DNA from: Micrasema longulum | Lineage: Eukaryota; Arthropoda; Insecta; Trichoptera; Brachycentridae | Assembly (NCBI GenBank): GCA_022494885.1 | Contig: JAGVSM010003643.1 | Coordinates: 80,346 to 144,345 of the forward strand | Direction of reading: 5' to 3' | DNA: 64,000 bases | Shown: positions 47,861-59,760 of the stretch, piece by piece | Numbering within the stretch: position 1 is the stretch's first letter | How the letters are laid out: each line of letters begins with the position of its first letter | Notes under the pieces: model-generated | What the model was told of the DNA's origin: nothing | The model's input: the letters and a program-made list of their open reading frames with translations, nothing else | Databases searched by the model: none | Position numbers and translations under genes: made by a program

Positions 47861-48674
47861 ACGTGGAATTATGACGATTATGATGACTTTAGGATGGTCA
47901 ACTATCGGATAATTAGGAAAAAGTAAGTGTAAATACCGCTTTTCCGGTATTTTGACAAAATCTATTTTATGTTCAAACGTCTATCTTGGAAAGAATTGAT
48001 CCGAAGAAAAAAAAATAATAATTATGATTTTTAAGTAAATTTCATTTTCTCAGACTTTTGTATATTTTTTTATATAAAATCTATAGGGACGTAATTACGT
48101 CAGAATTATACGCAAACAACTTAATGATTTTTTTTAAATCGCGCCATGAGCGGTGGTCGTTCAAATTCACAAACATAAAGTTTTACTAAGGGCCCTATGT
48201 CCACCGATCCTGTTAAGTTTCAAAACATCATAACCTTTTTTTACAAAAAGTGAAAAAAGTACATAACGAATGTACATGACCTTGAACGTCCCACACTTAT
48301 TATAAATCTCGACAACCACCCGATGGATCAAAACCTGGTTTTCACTGTCATGTAACGTGTCCCAAAAAAAAGCTACTCGTATTTTTTATGTCTTCGAAAA
48401 ATAAAAATTAGTACGTCAAATTCGTTCTTTACCGAAAATAACCGTAAAATATCGGGGCAATTTTACCGCCTTACATCTCTAGTCGAGATAAAAATTGTCG
48501 GCGAGCCTACTTTTATCGAAACTCAACAGGGCAGCGTGAAAACACATTACCGCATTCCTTCCGTGCGCCTTGAACGTAGACTCCGTCTATACCTAGTACC
48601 TACTCACTGTTTAGAGAGCAGGTCAATCGAATGATTCGATTATTGTTTTTTTATGACTATTCAAATATATTATA

Positions 48675-48760
48675 TTATTCCTGGAGGCCCTTTGTGGATA
48701 CCATATGCTCTAACTAGGAAGCGAACACGAATAATGATGATTATTATTTCTTCTAAACCT
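48675..48760 (+). mobile_element. LINE ORF2 extreme C terminus, copy 2
   Basis: cctggaggccctttgtggat codes WRPFVD, continuing TICSN and TAG. It parallels the copy at 47800 with point differences and lies just outside the right inverted repeat ending at 48592. Confidence 0.45.
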
Positions 48761-49084
48761 TGATGATTTTTAAAATTTAGAATTTTTTGTTAAGTTATAT
48801 AAATATAAATGTATTCCTCACTGGAAAAAACTCGTGCCGAGGAAGTCATTTTACAATATCTAAGTCTAGTTTTATTTATTTTTTACACAGATAATAGTTT
48901 TCGAAGAGACTTTTTACATAATTATACAATAAATAATTTATTTTAAATTTAAATGGAAGCGGCCCTCGACTTTCACACGTTTTAAAAAATAATGTTTTTT
49001 TCCTATTTTTATCGATAATGCAAAAATTGTTTTAAAATTGATCTTAAATTTAATTAACTTTTAGGCAAAAAAAAATATTTTGTC

Positions 49085-49200
49085 ATAACATCGGACTTTT
49101 TTCCAAACGAGGTCAAGTTGAGGTATAGTGGGGTTTAAACTTTAGATCTCTAACCCGTAGTCGATGTCACTACCACGGGACCACAACACGACTTTTTGTC
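49085..49200 (-). repeat. SINE family S3, diverged copy
   Basis: gttgaggtatagtggggttt...agtcgatgtcactaccacgg matches the complement of the 14588-14690 head, with the B box partly lost. Confidence 0.4.
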
Positions 49201-49518
49201 AATAAAATGTATCCTAAATGTAAAAAAATACATTGAAACAAATTAGGGTTAACCCTTGTTATTGTTAACAATATCTGTAAACAAAAACTCGATTCAACAG
49301 TCGGGAATAGAAAGGAAAAGAGGAGAGATTGAAGAAGAGAAGATGTTTCGAGATATAAAAAAACGTCTTAGTTAAAGTAGCCTTTAAAGGGTTTACAAAA
49401 TCCGTAAAAAGAGTGGACCAGCAAATTTTGTGAATTTTTCGAAGTGGACCCTCGGATTGGGTGCAATTATCGAAGTAGCTCTCAGATTTTTCGAAGTTCT
49501 CGAAATGGACTCTCAAAT

Positions 49519-49934
49519 GAACGCAGTTATACAGAAAGCAGCCAGCCATATAAAAGTGTAACTGAGATAATAGCACTTTTGTGAAATGTGTGAATTATCA
49601 AATCTACACAACAGTTGGAATGTTTTGACTTTAACAATGAATATAAAAGTTTTTTTTTCTTATTACAAACAAGAATCTTATTATGTATTTGACCAGTTTT
49701 AATGATTTTTAAATAAAAGTAAGATTTTTCTTGTGATGTGGGTGTTTTCTGCAAATTGAGAAATGCCTTGTTTGTGATCGACACCATTTTCAGAAGGTGA
49801 TTAATACAGTTTTTTGTCATAAAGCGGTCTAGCTGTTTTTAACAGAACATAGAATTGACCTTACTGCATCCGATTACATCAATATCTCATTTTTTCAATT
49901 TTGTGGACTGGCTGCTTTCTAAATAACTACGTTC
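49519..49934. mobile_element. TIR element M3, complete 416-bp copy
   Basis: The ends gaacgcagttatacagaaag-cagccagcca and the inverted tggactggctgctttctaaa-taactacgttc form TIRs of about 30 bp. Body blocks are shared with 31455-31829 and 55883-56860. No coding capacity, so a MITE. It sits inside a zone of degenerate tandem repeat (from about 49430). Confidence 0.82.
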
Positions 49935-50136
49935 AAATTTGAGTACCCTCAGAGTGCGTACAGTGAATTTATTATCTAAGAGGGCCCTCAGGTTTTCTGA
50001 AAGTGGACCTTCAAATTTTGTTATATTCTCAAAATGGACTCTTAAATATTATGACATTCTTGAAGCGGCTCTCAAAATTTGTGGAATTCTCCAGGTGGAC
50101 CCTCAGATAACGAGCAATTATAAAATTTTGTGTAAT

Positions 50137-50985
50137 TCTCGAAGTAGACCCTCCGATTGTGCGCAATTTTCGAAGTATAGCCCTCAGATTGTGTACAGTT
50201 AACTATCGAAGTGGACCCTCAGATAGAGCCCAATTATCCAATTTTGTGTAATTGTCAAAGTTGACCCTCCGATTGTGCGCAATTTTCGAAGTATAGCCCT
50301 CAGATTGTGTACAGTTAACTATCGAAGTGGAACCTCAGATAGAGCCCAATTGTAATTCTCGAAGTAGACCCTCCGATTGTGCGCAATTTTCAAAGTATAG
50401 CCCTCAGATTGTGTACAGTTAACTATCGAAGTGGAACCTCAGATAGAGCCCAATTGTGTAATTGTCAAAGTTGACCCTCCGATTGTGCGCAATTTTCGAA
50501 GTATAGCCCTCAGATTGTGTACAGTTAACTATCGAAGTGGAACCTCAGATAGAGCCCAATTGTAATTCTCGAAGTAGACCCTCCGATTGTGCGCAATTTT
50601 CGAAGTATAGCCCTCAGATTGTGTACAGTTAACTATCGAAGTGGAACCTCAGATAGAGCCCAATTGTAATTCTCGAAGTAGACCCTCCGATTGTGCGCAA
50701 TTTTCGAAGTATAGCCCTCAGATTGTGTACAGTTAACTATCGAAGTGGAACCTCAGATAGAGCCCAATTGTAATTCTCGAAGTAGACCCTCCGATTGTGC
50801 GCAATTTTCGAAGTATAGCCCTCAGATTGTGTACAGTTAACTATCGAAGTGGAACCTCAGATAGAGCCCAATTGTAATTCTCGAAGTAGACCCTCCGATT
50901 GTGCGCAATTTTCGAAGTATAGCCCTCAGATTGTGTACAGTTATAACTATCGAAGTGGACCCTCAGCTATCTGTTCTGTTCTATA
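50137..50985. repeat. 104-bp higher-order tandem array, eight units
   Basis: Units start at 50137, 50253, 50357, 50463, 50567, 50671, 50775 and 50879; the last four are exactly 104 bp apart and nearly identical. Each unit consists of three related sub-monomers of 31-37 bp sharing tcgaagtagaccctc-agatt. Degenerate single sub-monomers flank it (49430-49518, 49940-50136, 50986-51080). Confidence 0.95.
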
Positions 50986-51080
50986 GCACAATTATCAAAT
51001 TTTGTGTATTTCTCGATGTTGACCCTCAGATAGTGCACAAATTTTGTGTAATTCTCGAAGTTGACCCTTTAGGGTCTTTA

Positions 51081-52440
51081 GATCGACGAAATCTCTTCAA
51101 TTATCACTCTTGAGAATTTTTTTTATTTTTTACAATGTAAGCAGTATGGAGAAATAAAACAATACATAATTTTTACTAACAACATTTTATTACTAATTTA
51201 TGGATTTGTCGTGAAATGAAATTTTGTAGCAATTATTTGACATAAAACATAAAATATATTTATGAAACGCGCACAAAATACAATTAGAAATGCATCGTTT
51301 TCAGTAAACTGCAGTTACTTTTGTGAAAATGCAACTTCTCAATGCATTCGTCAATTTTACAAACAATTCAAAAATAAACAATCATACACATTGGTTACCA
51401 AAAGTCAATTTATATTATTTAATATTAAGTTAACTTACATTTTAAGTTGTGAAAATAAATTATTAAGATATTAAAGTGTTTGATTAACAAATTTCAGGTT
51501 ACAAAAGGTTTTCTCTTTTTATTAATAAGAAATTTCTAAAAATATAAATTAATTGAACCATTAACATCATTTCGATATGCTGTATTAGTGAATTATATTA
51601 CATTTTAAAACAAATATCCAAACCGCCCACCGAGTGGTACGAAACTATATTAACACGTTGAAGATAAACCAGCAAATAGGTCGATTTTAATATTTTTTAC
51701 ACACAAGATTTATCAAATTATATTAGAAGCTTCGAATCACAGAGTTGACACAAATTGAAAGTACTTTAATATTTAAAGCACTAGCACATTTTGTTTGTTA
51801 ACACTTATTATTTATATAAACACCGACCAATTCAATTTACATAAAAAGAACTAAAAGAAAGTATAATATTTAGAGTAAATGAATACTTAAGGTGCCCAAA
51901 TAATATTTATTGCGAATTCGCAAACCATGTGACATAAAATAATCATAATTTTTATAAAGACACTGACTGGGTTAAATATTCTAAATGTAGAAAATATTTA
52001 AATTTAAAAGGTTATAAATAATAAGCTCCGGCCCGACTACACCACTGCCGATAAGTGCAGAAAATAAATTAAGGAAGGCTTTAAACATGAGTACTTACAG
52101 ATTTTTTTCCACGGAATATAAAAATACGCTAAAATGTCGCGTCTTCGACAGATAGTTACCGGTTGAAGACGCGGAAAAGGAAAGTCTCTACGATTCCGAT
52201 GAAAGTATTTTCTTTTGTGAATTTCTGTGATCCCGAGCCACCAATATAATACGAAGTATATCTTACAGCGTTTATATATACTATTTTAAAAAATAACATT
52301 TAAAAGTAAACTAAACAATAATATATTTTTGTTACCTATTAAATATGCCATTAGTAATAATGAGATCATATTTAATACATCACAGAAATGTTTAAATTCT
52401 CAAATCGTCTACGGGGCTGATATTTTTTAATTCTATTGTG
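51081..52440. other. AT-rich, nothing recognised
   Basis: No coding motif, repeat-family copy or RNA gene was seen in this stretch on either strand. Confidence 0.4.
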
Positions 52441-52663
52441 AACAAAATATTAGCCGCTCGGGCGATTCGACAGTTCGGCGAAGTGCACGACACGGTTAAA
52501 GTTTTTAAATTTTCATGGCCTTTCTGACACTGATAGTGTTTTACTGGGTTGTTAAAACGCGACGAGATAGATGGTCGGATGATATTCGGAGGTTTACCGG
52601 GGACAGTGGACGAGGACGGCTCAGAATCTGAAGGCGTATTCGTAAAAACCCGACGCGTTATCC

Positions 52664-52812
52664 ATTCGGAAATACGTCTCCCGTTCGGGATGTTTCGGAA
52701 TCGCTCGGGCGCTCGTTATTAAATAGCGCCGCTATCTCCATCCGACGCGTCTGCTATTTACGAAGCCACTTCGGGTGGATTCCGAAACATCCCGAACCGG
52801 GTATTTCCGAAT
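52664..52812. repeat. CG-rich foldback
   Basis: attcggaaatacgtctcccg...ttcgggatgtttcggaatc (52664-52702) is inverted at 52778-52812 (gattccgaaacatcccgaac...gggtatttccgaa). A nested hairpin ggcgct/agcgcc lies at about 52709-52730. The surrounding 52440-53000 is CpG-rich compared with the window. Confidence 0.75.
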
Positions 52813-53088
52813 ATGCAGTATGCGGAGGAAACAGGGCCGAGAGAAAGCCCATGTCCCGCAGCGTCCATCATATGGGATGGTTTTAACATTTGACTTAAAT
52901 TTCAATGCGTCAAGTACCGGGTCTAATTCCCTTTCATCTGAAGTAATCAAAATGGCGTTGAGCGCCATGTAAAAGTCGCGTGGGTTTTCGATTGAAAAAC
53001 AGGAGCACAGCGTAAAGTTACGCGTCCCGGCCAGAAAAACACTATCGGTATACGAGACTTGATTTAAGAGATAGAAAAACATCATCAT
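52732..53088 (-). CDS. Unassigned ORF, 118 codons, doubtful
   Basis: It starts MMMFFYLLNQVSYTDSVFLA with a hydrophobic start and contains FYMALNAILITSDERELDPV and LDALKFKSN. I do not recognise a family. Its 3' part runs into the foldback at 52778-52812, which argues against a normal exon end. It might be a first coding exon of a minus-strand gene, part of a TE, or chance. Confidence 0.2.
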   Translation of the reverse strand: MMMFFYLLNQVSYTDSVFLAGTRNFTLCSCFSIENPRDFYMALNAILITSDERELDPVLDALKFKSNVKTIPYDGRCGTWAFSRPCFLRILHIRKYPVRDVSESTRSGFVNSRRVGWR

Positions 53089-53100
53089 GGCGGTATTTTC

Positions 53101-54115
53101 AAACGAGTACTCGTGATTTCGTTTGAAAGAACCACCAATTTGAAAAAATTGCGGAAATTATTACATTTTTATTTAGTGTGATATTGCTACATCAATACAA
53201 CAGCGGGACATCTTGAAAATTAAATTTCAAAGATAATGTGATTTAATTGTACCGAGTGTCGCACTGTTGTACTGATGTGACGATATATTTTACAATAATT
53301 GGTTCACCTGCCTAAGATCTGTACATATACATTGGTGATAGTAGTTCCTTTAACCTAAGATATATTTTTTAATTTATTAAACATACACAAGAGTCTATAT
53401 CTATATTTCGTTAAGAGTAAAGTTTCGATAAATAAATGTTGTACGTAAAATTTGAAGAAGATCTTGGATACGTTTACTGAGAAAACTGTTTTCCAAAGGT
53501 TTACGAGAAATGTGATATTAATGCAGTGCAATTGTTATCAACGTGTAGGTTGCCATCTTATTTTTTAAATTTGATTCCTTAAAATAAAGCCAATTAGATC
53601 TTGTAGCCAATCACAAATTACGACACTTTTTATTTCCGATTGGCAAATAAAAGCTAATTAAAAACTATTTTTAAAATAAATAAATTTAAAAAAATAATAT
53701 GGCAACGCTCTTAAACTGAGGTGTTTCGTAACAATAGCGGAATTTTCTGATCAAATAACTCTTTTCGAATATAGGTTTTTTTTTAAAATTGATTTATTTC
53801 AAACGACCTGCTTGTTTAATAATTATTGGTATTTTACTCGGGAGTATTAAGAAATAAATGAAATTATTATTTAAATAATTAAAGATTTAGTTTGAGATCT
53901 TAATTCCACTTCCGACGCATAAATATTTAAGAAAATAATGTACACTCTCCAAGTCGAATTATGGCAACGCATGTTTAATTGGGGAAAACTATAATATAAG
54001 CAGAATTTCGCGAGCGAATTTCTCATCCAAGACAAATAGGTACTGAACGATTAGGTGCACTTTTATACGCTAAACTATATTGCCTTTGTAATCTGACTGC
54101 ATTTACAGATATTAA
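53101..54115. other. AT-rich, nothing recognised
   Basis: No conserved coding motif was seen. Short open frames on both strands have biased AT-rich composition. Confidence 0.4.
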
Positions 54116-54466
54116 CCCTTTATAGGAAAGTGGCAAATATTTATGCCACTTTAAATATAGGTGATTTTCTTCTAAATATTCATCTAAAATGGACTTTAAT
54201 TTAAAACTGTACAAACCAAATATTTATTTATTCGGGCACGTTCAAACGCATCAAAACACTCCCAAGTCGTCCGCGCAAATTAATGGCCAGTGGCAAATAT
54301 AAATGCCGCTTTTATTTGTCTTCGTCACACGTACACGACAAGTTTAAACTCAAGATCGCCGTCTACATAAGTAAATACGTACAAAAAGTTCATTTTAGAT
54401 GAATATTAACAAAGAAAATAACATTTACGTAGAATGGCATAAATATTTGCCATTGTCCTACAAGGG
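54116..54466. mobile_element. 351-bp MITE with about 85-bp TIRs
   Basis: The left ccctttataggaaagtggca...attcatctaaaatgga is inverted at the right (tcattttagatgaatatt...tgccattgtcctacaaggg). A near-palindrome tggcaaatatttatgcca occurs in both arms and again, altered, at 54293-54310. TTAA precedes the left end only, so a piggyBac-type target is a guess. Confidence 0.78.
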
Positions 54467-54789
54467 ATACATAAATTGTGATATTATGTTTGTTTACGTC
54501 GGCCGTAATAGCGGGCCGTAGCAGAAGAACAGTAGCCTCGCTTGGTGCAGCATGCGGGAGATATGTGACGTCGAAATGACGTGTCGCTAACTGCGAGCCG
54601 TTTTGTACGTGCTCGTTTTTAAACCCGAAAATTACAAATGAAAACTTGTGTTTTATTGATAGTTATATCATTAGAATCGTAAAATACCGCTGTAAATATT
54701 GATTACTTTTTCAATATCCGATTTGTGAAAATACCATATTACTGGAATCGGTTCATTTGTATGTGCGAACCAGAAGTACAAGAAGCTAA

Positions 54790-55115
54790 TGTGCAATAAT
54801 ATACGTACAGTAGCGCAGTTCCATAATCTTTATCCATATGATGCAAAACCCCAGCAACAAGTATGCTAAGAGTTTGATATAGACGTATAGTAGCGCTGTT
54901 TCATACTCTATGCATAGAATGCACAACCCCAGCAACAAGTATGCTAAGAGTTTGGTGCAATAAATAATAGACGTATAGTAGCGCGGTTTCATACTCTTTA
55001 TGCATAGAATGCAAAACCCCAGCAACAAGTATGTTTAGAGTTTGAAGTATTGATAGATGTACAGTAGCGCGGTTTCATACTCTTTATGCATAACCTTAGC
55101 AACACGTATGCTGAT
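54790..55115. repeat. 80-88-bp tandem repeat, four copies
   Basis: The phrase tagcgc-gtttcatactcttt...ccccagcaacaagtatg recurs with starts near 54811, 54891, 54979 and 55065. The last copy is shortened. Confidence 0.9.
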
Positions 55116-55379
55116 AACATTGAGGTCTGTAATATTAGATTGCACACCTATCAGGCTTCGCTCTTTTACTATTTTTTACATTTATACGTTTGTAAAAAAA
55201 CATTTTTAGCGAATTTAAGTTCCCCATCAAAAAACATACATTAAAGATACCGCTAATTAACTAAAACAAATATATCTTACAATCGAAATTCCTGTCACCG
55301 GTTTAAAACAATAAATTAGAGATTTGGAAAATGTTAAATAAAATAATAAATTTCGAAACAAAATGATCGGCAGATTTAT

Positions 55380-55478
55380 GTAATAAAAAGGAATAATATA
55401 CAGATATCTCAACTGAAGTGAAGACAAATCTGTAATAAAAAGGAATAATATACAGATATCTCAACTGAAGTGAAGACA
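55380..55478. repeat. 52-bp direct duplication
   Basis: gtaataaaaaggaataatat...gaagtgaagaca occurs twice, 52 bp apart, without visible divergence in the core, so a recent tandem duplication. A SINE S2 body fragment (cctgaaggcccaattaagta) follows at 55480-55545. Confidence 0.9.
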
Positions 55479-55882
55479 GGCCTGAAGGCCCAATTAAGTA
55501 GTGAATTAAGCACATAACACACGGGCTCAAAAAATATATTTAAGGAGATACAATAGAAGTCTAGGTGTATCAATTGATTATCTGGCATTGACTGGATCAA
55601 GTGATTACTTTATACACTTGTAACATTAAAAACCTATGAATATTTAATTATCAGTATTTATTCAATTTTCGGAAATTTCAAATGAAAGAAATGTGGATGT
55701 TCAAAAAAGCAGAATGGTACAAAGTGTGTGAAGTAAAGTCTGTTGAGATAGGAGCTATCTTGACTAAATCCCTCGAAGGTTAAATCCAGTAGGTACTCGT
55801 CTACAAAGATTTGGAAATTTTATAACTATTTATTGAATTTACAATCATTTTGTTTTGAAAATATTATAGGTATACAATAATT

Positions 55883-56860
55883 GAACATAGTTATGCAGAA
55901 AGCAGCCAGCCATTGAAAAGCGAAACAGAGATAATAGAACTTTTGTGAAAAGAGTGAGTAATCAAATCTACTCAACAGTTGGAATGTTTTTTACTTAAGC
56001 AAATGATAAATAATGCATGCATTCGTTTTTTTATTAATCCAAAAAAGAATTTGATTGTGTATTTGACCAGATTTAATGATTTTAATGACAGCCATATCTA
56101 ATATTGAATAAAACCTCATACAACAACAACAAACCATCACGCCGTTTCCCCGTAGGGGTAGGCAGAGAGGATAGAACGCCATAACACTCTATCTTGGCAT
56201 ACAGAACTCGCTTCCTCTACATTCGTACATCTTCTTATGCACGCACGCCGATTATTCCTACTTTTGACATGTCCATCTTCAAGTATTTGATGGACTTGAT
56301 CGTGCCATGTCTTTCTCGGTCTTCCTCGTTTTCTGCATCCATCAACATTTGCATCGTAGATCCTTTTAGTCGTTCTTTCGCTGTCCATTCGCTCTACATG
56401 TCCAAACCAACGCAGCACCCCTTTCTTGATTCTGTCAATAATGCGTATCTCAGCCTTACACACTTCACGGATCTCGACATTTGTGCACCTATCATACATC
56501 GTTTTACCACACATTCGCCCGAGGGATCGCATTTCGACAGCATTCAACCTACTCTCATCATTATTTTTCCAATTCCATACTTCGCTCCCATACATTAGAG
56601 TTGGAACTAGAACTCCGTTGTAAACTGCTAGTTTAGCCTCCTGCGATAAACATTTGTTTGCCAAAGTTTGACAAACTCTAAATGTATGAGGTGACATTTT
56701 GACATCATTAAATTTTCAGAAGATGATTATTACAGTTTTTTGTATGAATACGGCCTGGCTGTTTTAAACAGAACATAGAATTGACCTTCCCTGGATTCGA
56801 TAACACCAATATCGCTTTTTTTTAAATTGTGGACTGGCTGCTTTCTGAATAACTACGTTC
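55883..56860. mobile_element. TIR element M3, copy 3, split by an RTE-like LINE
   Basis: The ends gaacatagttatgcagaaag-cagccagcca and tggactggctgctttctgaa-taactacgttc match the 49519 copy. The body is interrupted at about 56119-56670 by a minus-strand RTE-like fragment. Next to the insertion, acctcatac and gtatgaggt appear in inverse orientation. Confidence 0.8.
56119..56670 (-). mobile_element. RTE-like LINE 3' end, minus strand, intact C-terminal frame
   Basis: The frame (stop at 56137) encodes LANKCLSQEAKLAVYNGVLV, YGSEVWNWKNNDESRLNAVE, WFGHVERMDSERT, RGRPRKTWHDQ and SAYPYGETA, very close to the 6089 copy. The tail on the plus strand is AACAACAAC, i.e. (GTT)n after TGATGG. Confidence 0.88.
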
Positions 56861-56999
56861 ATATTATAACTAAGAATAATCTTTGATTTTATAAATATAC
56901 GCGTATTATATATTTTTAAAACTCCTGGTCAATTTGCAAATAGCATACCTACTTATACGATAAATAAAAATATTTAAAATACAAAAAATAATAATAATT

Positions 57000-57215
57000 T
57001 GTCAGCATCATTTACTCATCCGATAGGGCACTGCAATGGCACTTCCGATCGCGGCGCATCAACGATAATTTGTATACGCGAAGACACGACGATCGGTCTT
57101 ACGATTCAGGCGTCATTTCAGGAACTTTGAAATGTTGCAGTGAAAATCACCTATTAAATAAATATTTCACGTCAACCTTGCCAGGAATCGAACCCAGGAC
57201 CTCAAATATGGATTG
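57000..57215 (-). repeat. tRNA-derived SINE (family S1), copy 3
   Basis: aggaatcgaacccaggacct gives a B box on the minus strand. Body blocks gggcactgcaatggcact, cggtcttacgattcagg and tatttcacgtcaacct match 5835-6088. Confidence 0.65.
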
Positions 57216-59379
57216 AAGAAACTCTCGGAAATAATTAGTCGCAGAAAAAATATCGAATTCCTTTTTCAGATTTTTTTTCTGAGTAGTCATCGAGTCGATT
57301 GGTAGTGAACATTATTTAATGGACAATCAGTTTTAACTCATATTCACACTGAAGCTAAACTATTGCGACCGGTTTCGGAGTACCCATCGGGATGAGTTGT
57401 AATACCAAGTATTCCACTGAATAATGGGTCTATTTTACCAGTGAACTGAATACAGTTAAAGCATATTTATCAGTATACTTATAAGTTAGACATAAATAAT
57501 ATTGATTTTTAAATTAATTATAATATTGTTAAATGTAACATGTATTGCAGATAAGTACGAAAATATTTATCCTGTCCCAATTTTCAAAATTGATGAGTTG
57601 CGAAGGTAAGATTGAAAACGTAACTATGTATATTTTTAAAATAAGAGAATTTAATGCAATTGCTGTAGTCATATCGGGTAACATTGGAATTCAATATAAC
57701 ATAGGACAAAAACCTGACATATATGATTGATTACTTTCATAAAGAATAAAAAAAGCTTTATCAATTTTTTTATTTTATTTGTGTGGTACCATCGCTCGAG
57801 CCCAAGAGTTAGTGTGTTTGAGGTAATGGACACAAATTCATGTTTTTTTTAAAAATGCTTTGGATCAGAAGAGTATTTCATATAAAAAAAATATAGTTCA
57901 ATGTTTTTTCAAAGAGATTTTTCAATCAAAAATCAAGAAATTCGTTCATCGAAAATACTTAAGTCCAAAGTTATCCAAATAACAATATAACATTGGACCA
58001 CCCATAAGAACATCACAAAAGTTATGTTTTCATGTAATTTTATAAATTTTGTGGTCAAATTTAATTATATGGAGCATTCAGAACACCAAATAATTCATAA
58101 ATTTGCAGCTGGCTCAATCCAATAAAAAAAATATTAGAAAAAACTTGTTGAAGTGGTCCAATGTTACCCGAAATGACTGTATTAATTCTGTCATTAATAA
58201 AATATACACAAAAAAGTTGCACAAATATTTCGCACCCCCAGAAGTAAACTGTGGTATCTGGCCATTTTGCAGGAGAGCAAAACAAACTTTTAACATTTTT
58301 TATTAATGCCCGTAAATTGACATTATAATGTCCAGTATTGTTTGTGATATTTGCTTATTTGACTGTTAAGATATAAGAAGAACGCTGTACTATAATCCGA
58401 GGGTTTGTGGTAAATCTCGTTCGAAATACGTCAGTGTTCTCCGAAGAGATCAAATATATGGTTAAACTGTATAATTTAAAACTCATAACTCAAAACAGCC
58501 AAATTAAGACTAATGACAGTGTACTTCTGGGGGTGAGATTAGTATTCGGATCATCCTTTGAATTATTACCCTCCCAGGAGTCTGAAAGCTAGATTACTCC
58601 GTGGCACTTACTTTTTTTAAATCAATAAAATTGGATTCATTTTGGCTAAAAAATACTTCATACGCTCTAATTCATAATATCTATTTTAATTTGTAAATTA
58701 CGTGTAAATATAAGTTATCTAGAATTAGTTGTTTAACTTTCGTACCCGAGCGATAAGAATGACACAAGTTCAGAATTGATGTTTTTGAGAAGCGTGCCGA
58801 AAATCAACACCTTTCTATCTAACAGCATAATTCTTCAAAATATCCACGCGACCTCGCAAGCAAAAATAACAATGTCATACTAGTTAGATTCGAGCAATGA
58901 CCATTGTGCCATTTTTAAACACTGGATGGCGTGAGTGCCCATCAAATTGTGCCTTTGTTTTTGAGAATGATAGCGCGGATGTGGGTTTATTTTTTTTCAT
59001 GAAAAAAATTAGGCTTTTTTAATTGTGTCACTGTTATTCCCGGGATGCGATATGAAAGAACTGAAAAAATGGAAAAATTTGCCAAAAACAGTATTATCCC
59101 CATACAACGCTTATTTACACACTCCTATGGCAACATCTATATTTCTCCCAGTACCAATTATTTTTACAGTTATACAATACGATAAATATTATTTTACAAG
59201 CATCACTATACAAATCGGTGTGGCCATATGCCCAGGTGCGTTTTGGAGATCATTATGCATCGAAAGCGGTTGTACGTGCAAATCAAAAATACAATTAAAT
59301 AAAAATAATTTTGTACCCTAGAGCTTTGTGATACAAAGAAACCATCAGTTCCTTACGTACCCGTTCCATGAGATCGATA
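57216..59379. other. AT-rich, no gene recognised
   Basis: Short open frames (e.g. 58103-58306 and 59025-59321) have no recognised motif. They may be decayed mobile-element coding sequence. Confidence 0.4.
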
Positions 59380-59760
59380 CCAGTCCCCACAATGAATCCG
59401 AAAAAGAAATAACATGCTGTATATACATGCACCTACGGTCGAAAAGGAAATTACATTTTTCGTAGCAAATTACATAACACGGTGCGCGCGTTGCTGAACA
59501 CAAAACACGCTGTATATGTTATAGAAAATAACAGAACAACTTGTAATATTGCAGAAAATAACACAACATACATGTATGCTGTAGAAAATTACGTAATATA
59601 CTGTAAATGTTGCTAGAAAACTACAAAGCACACGGCACATGTTATAGAGAATAACATGTCACCTTGTACCTGCATGTTGTAGAAAATTGTAAACATACGT
59701 TATACATTATAGAAAATAACATAACACTCTCTATAAATTACGAATCGTGTAACACACTGT
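59380..59760. repeat. Degenerate tandem repeat, core gtagaaaataac
   Basis: The core (a/g)tagaaaatta-cataacaca...tgtat recurs about every 40-45 bp eight or so times. The same core returns at 61113-61225. Confidence 0.65.

Larger units (their letters stand above)
46465..48592. mobile_element. About 2.1-kb element bounded by 75-85-bp inverted repeats
   Basis: The left arm 46465-46549 contains acgttcaaggcgcacggaag and gaatgcggta, then acgctgccc. The right arm 48521-48592 is its inverted copy (gggcagcgt, taccgcattccttccgtgcg, ccttgaacgt). Inside are a SINE fragment and a LINE C-terminal remnant, but no transposase was found. It may be a non-autonomous DNA element loaded with later insertions. Confidence 0.6.

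Noticed and set aside
50137..50985. CRISPR array
   Set aside because: The units are contiguous related monomers of a eukaryotic tandem repeat with no unique spacers, and the genome is eukaryotic.
58103..59321. Small protein genes at 58103-58306 and 59025-59321
   Set aside because: No recognised domain and composition like surrounding AT-rich DNA. Kept only as a remark in the regional note.
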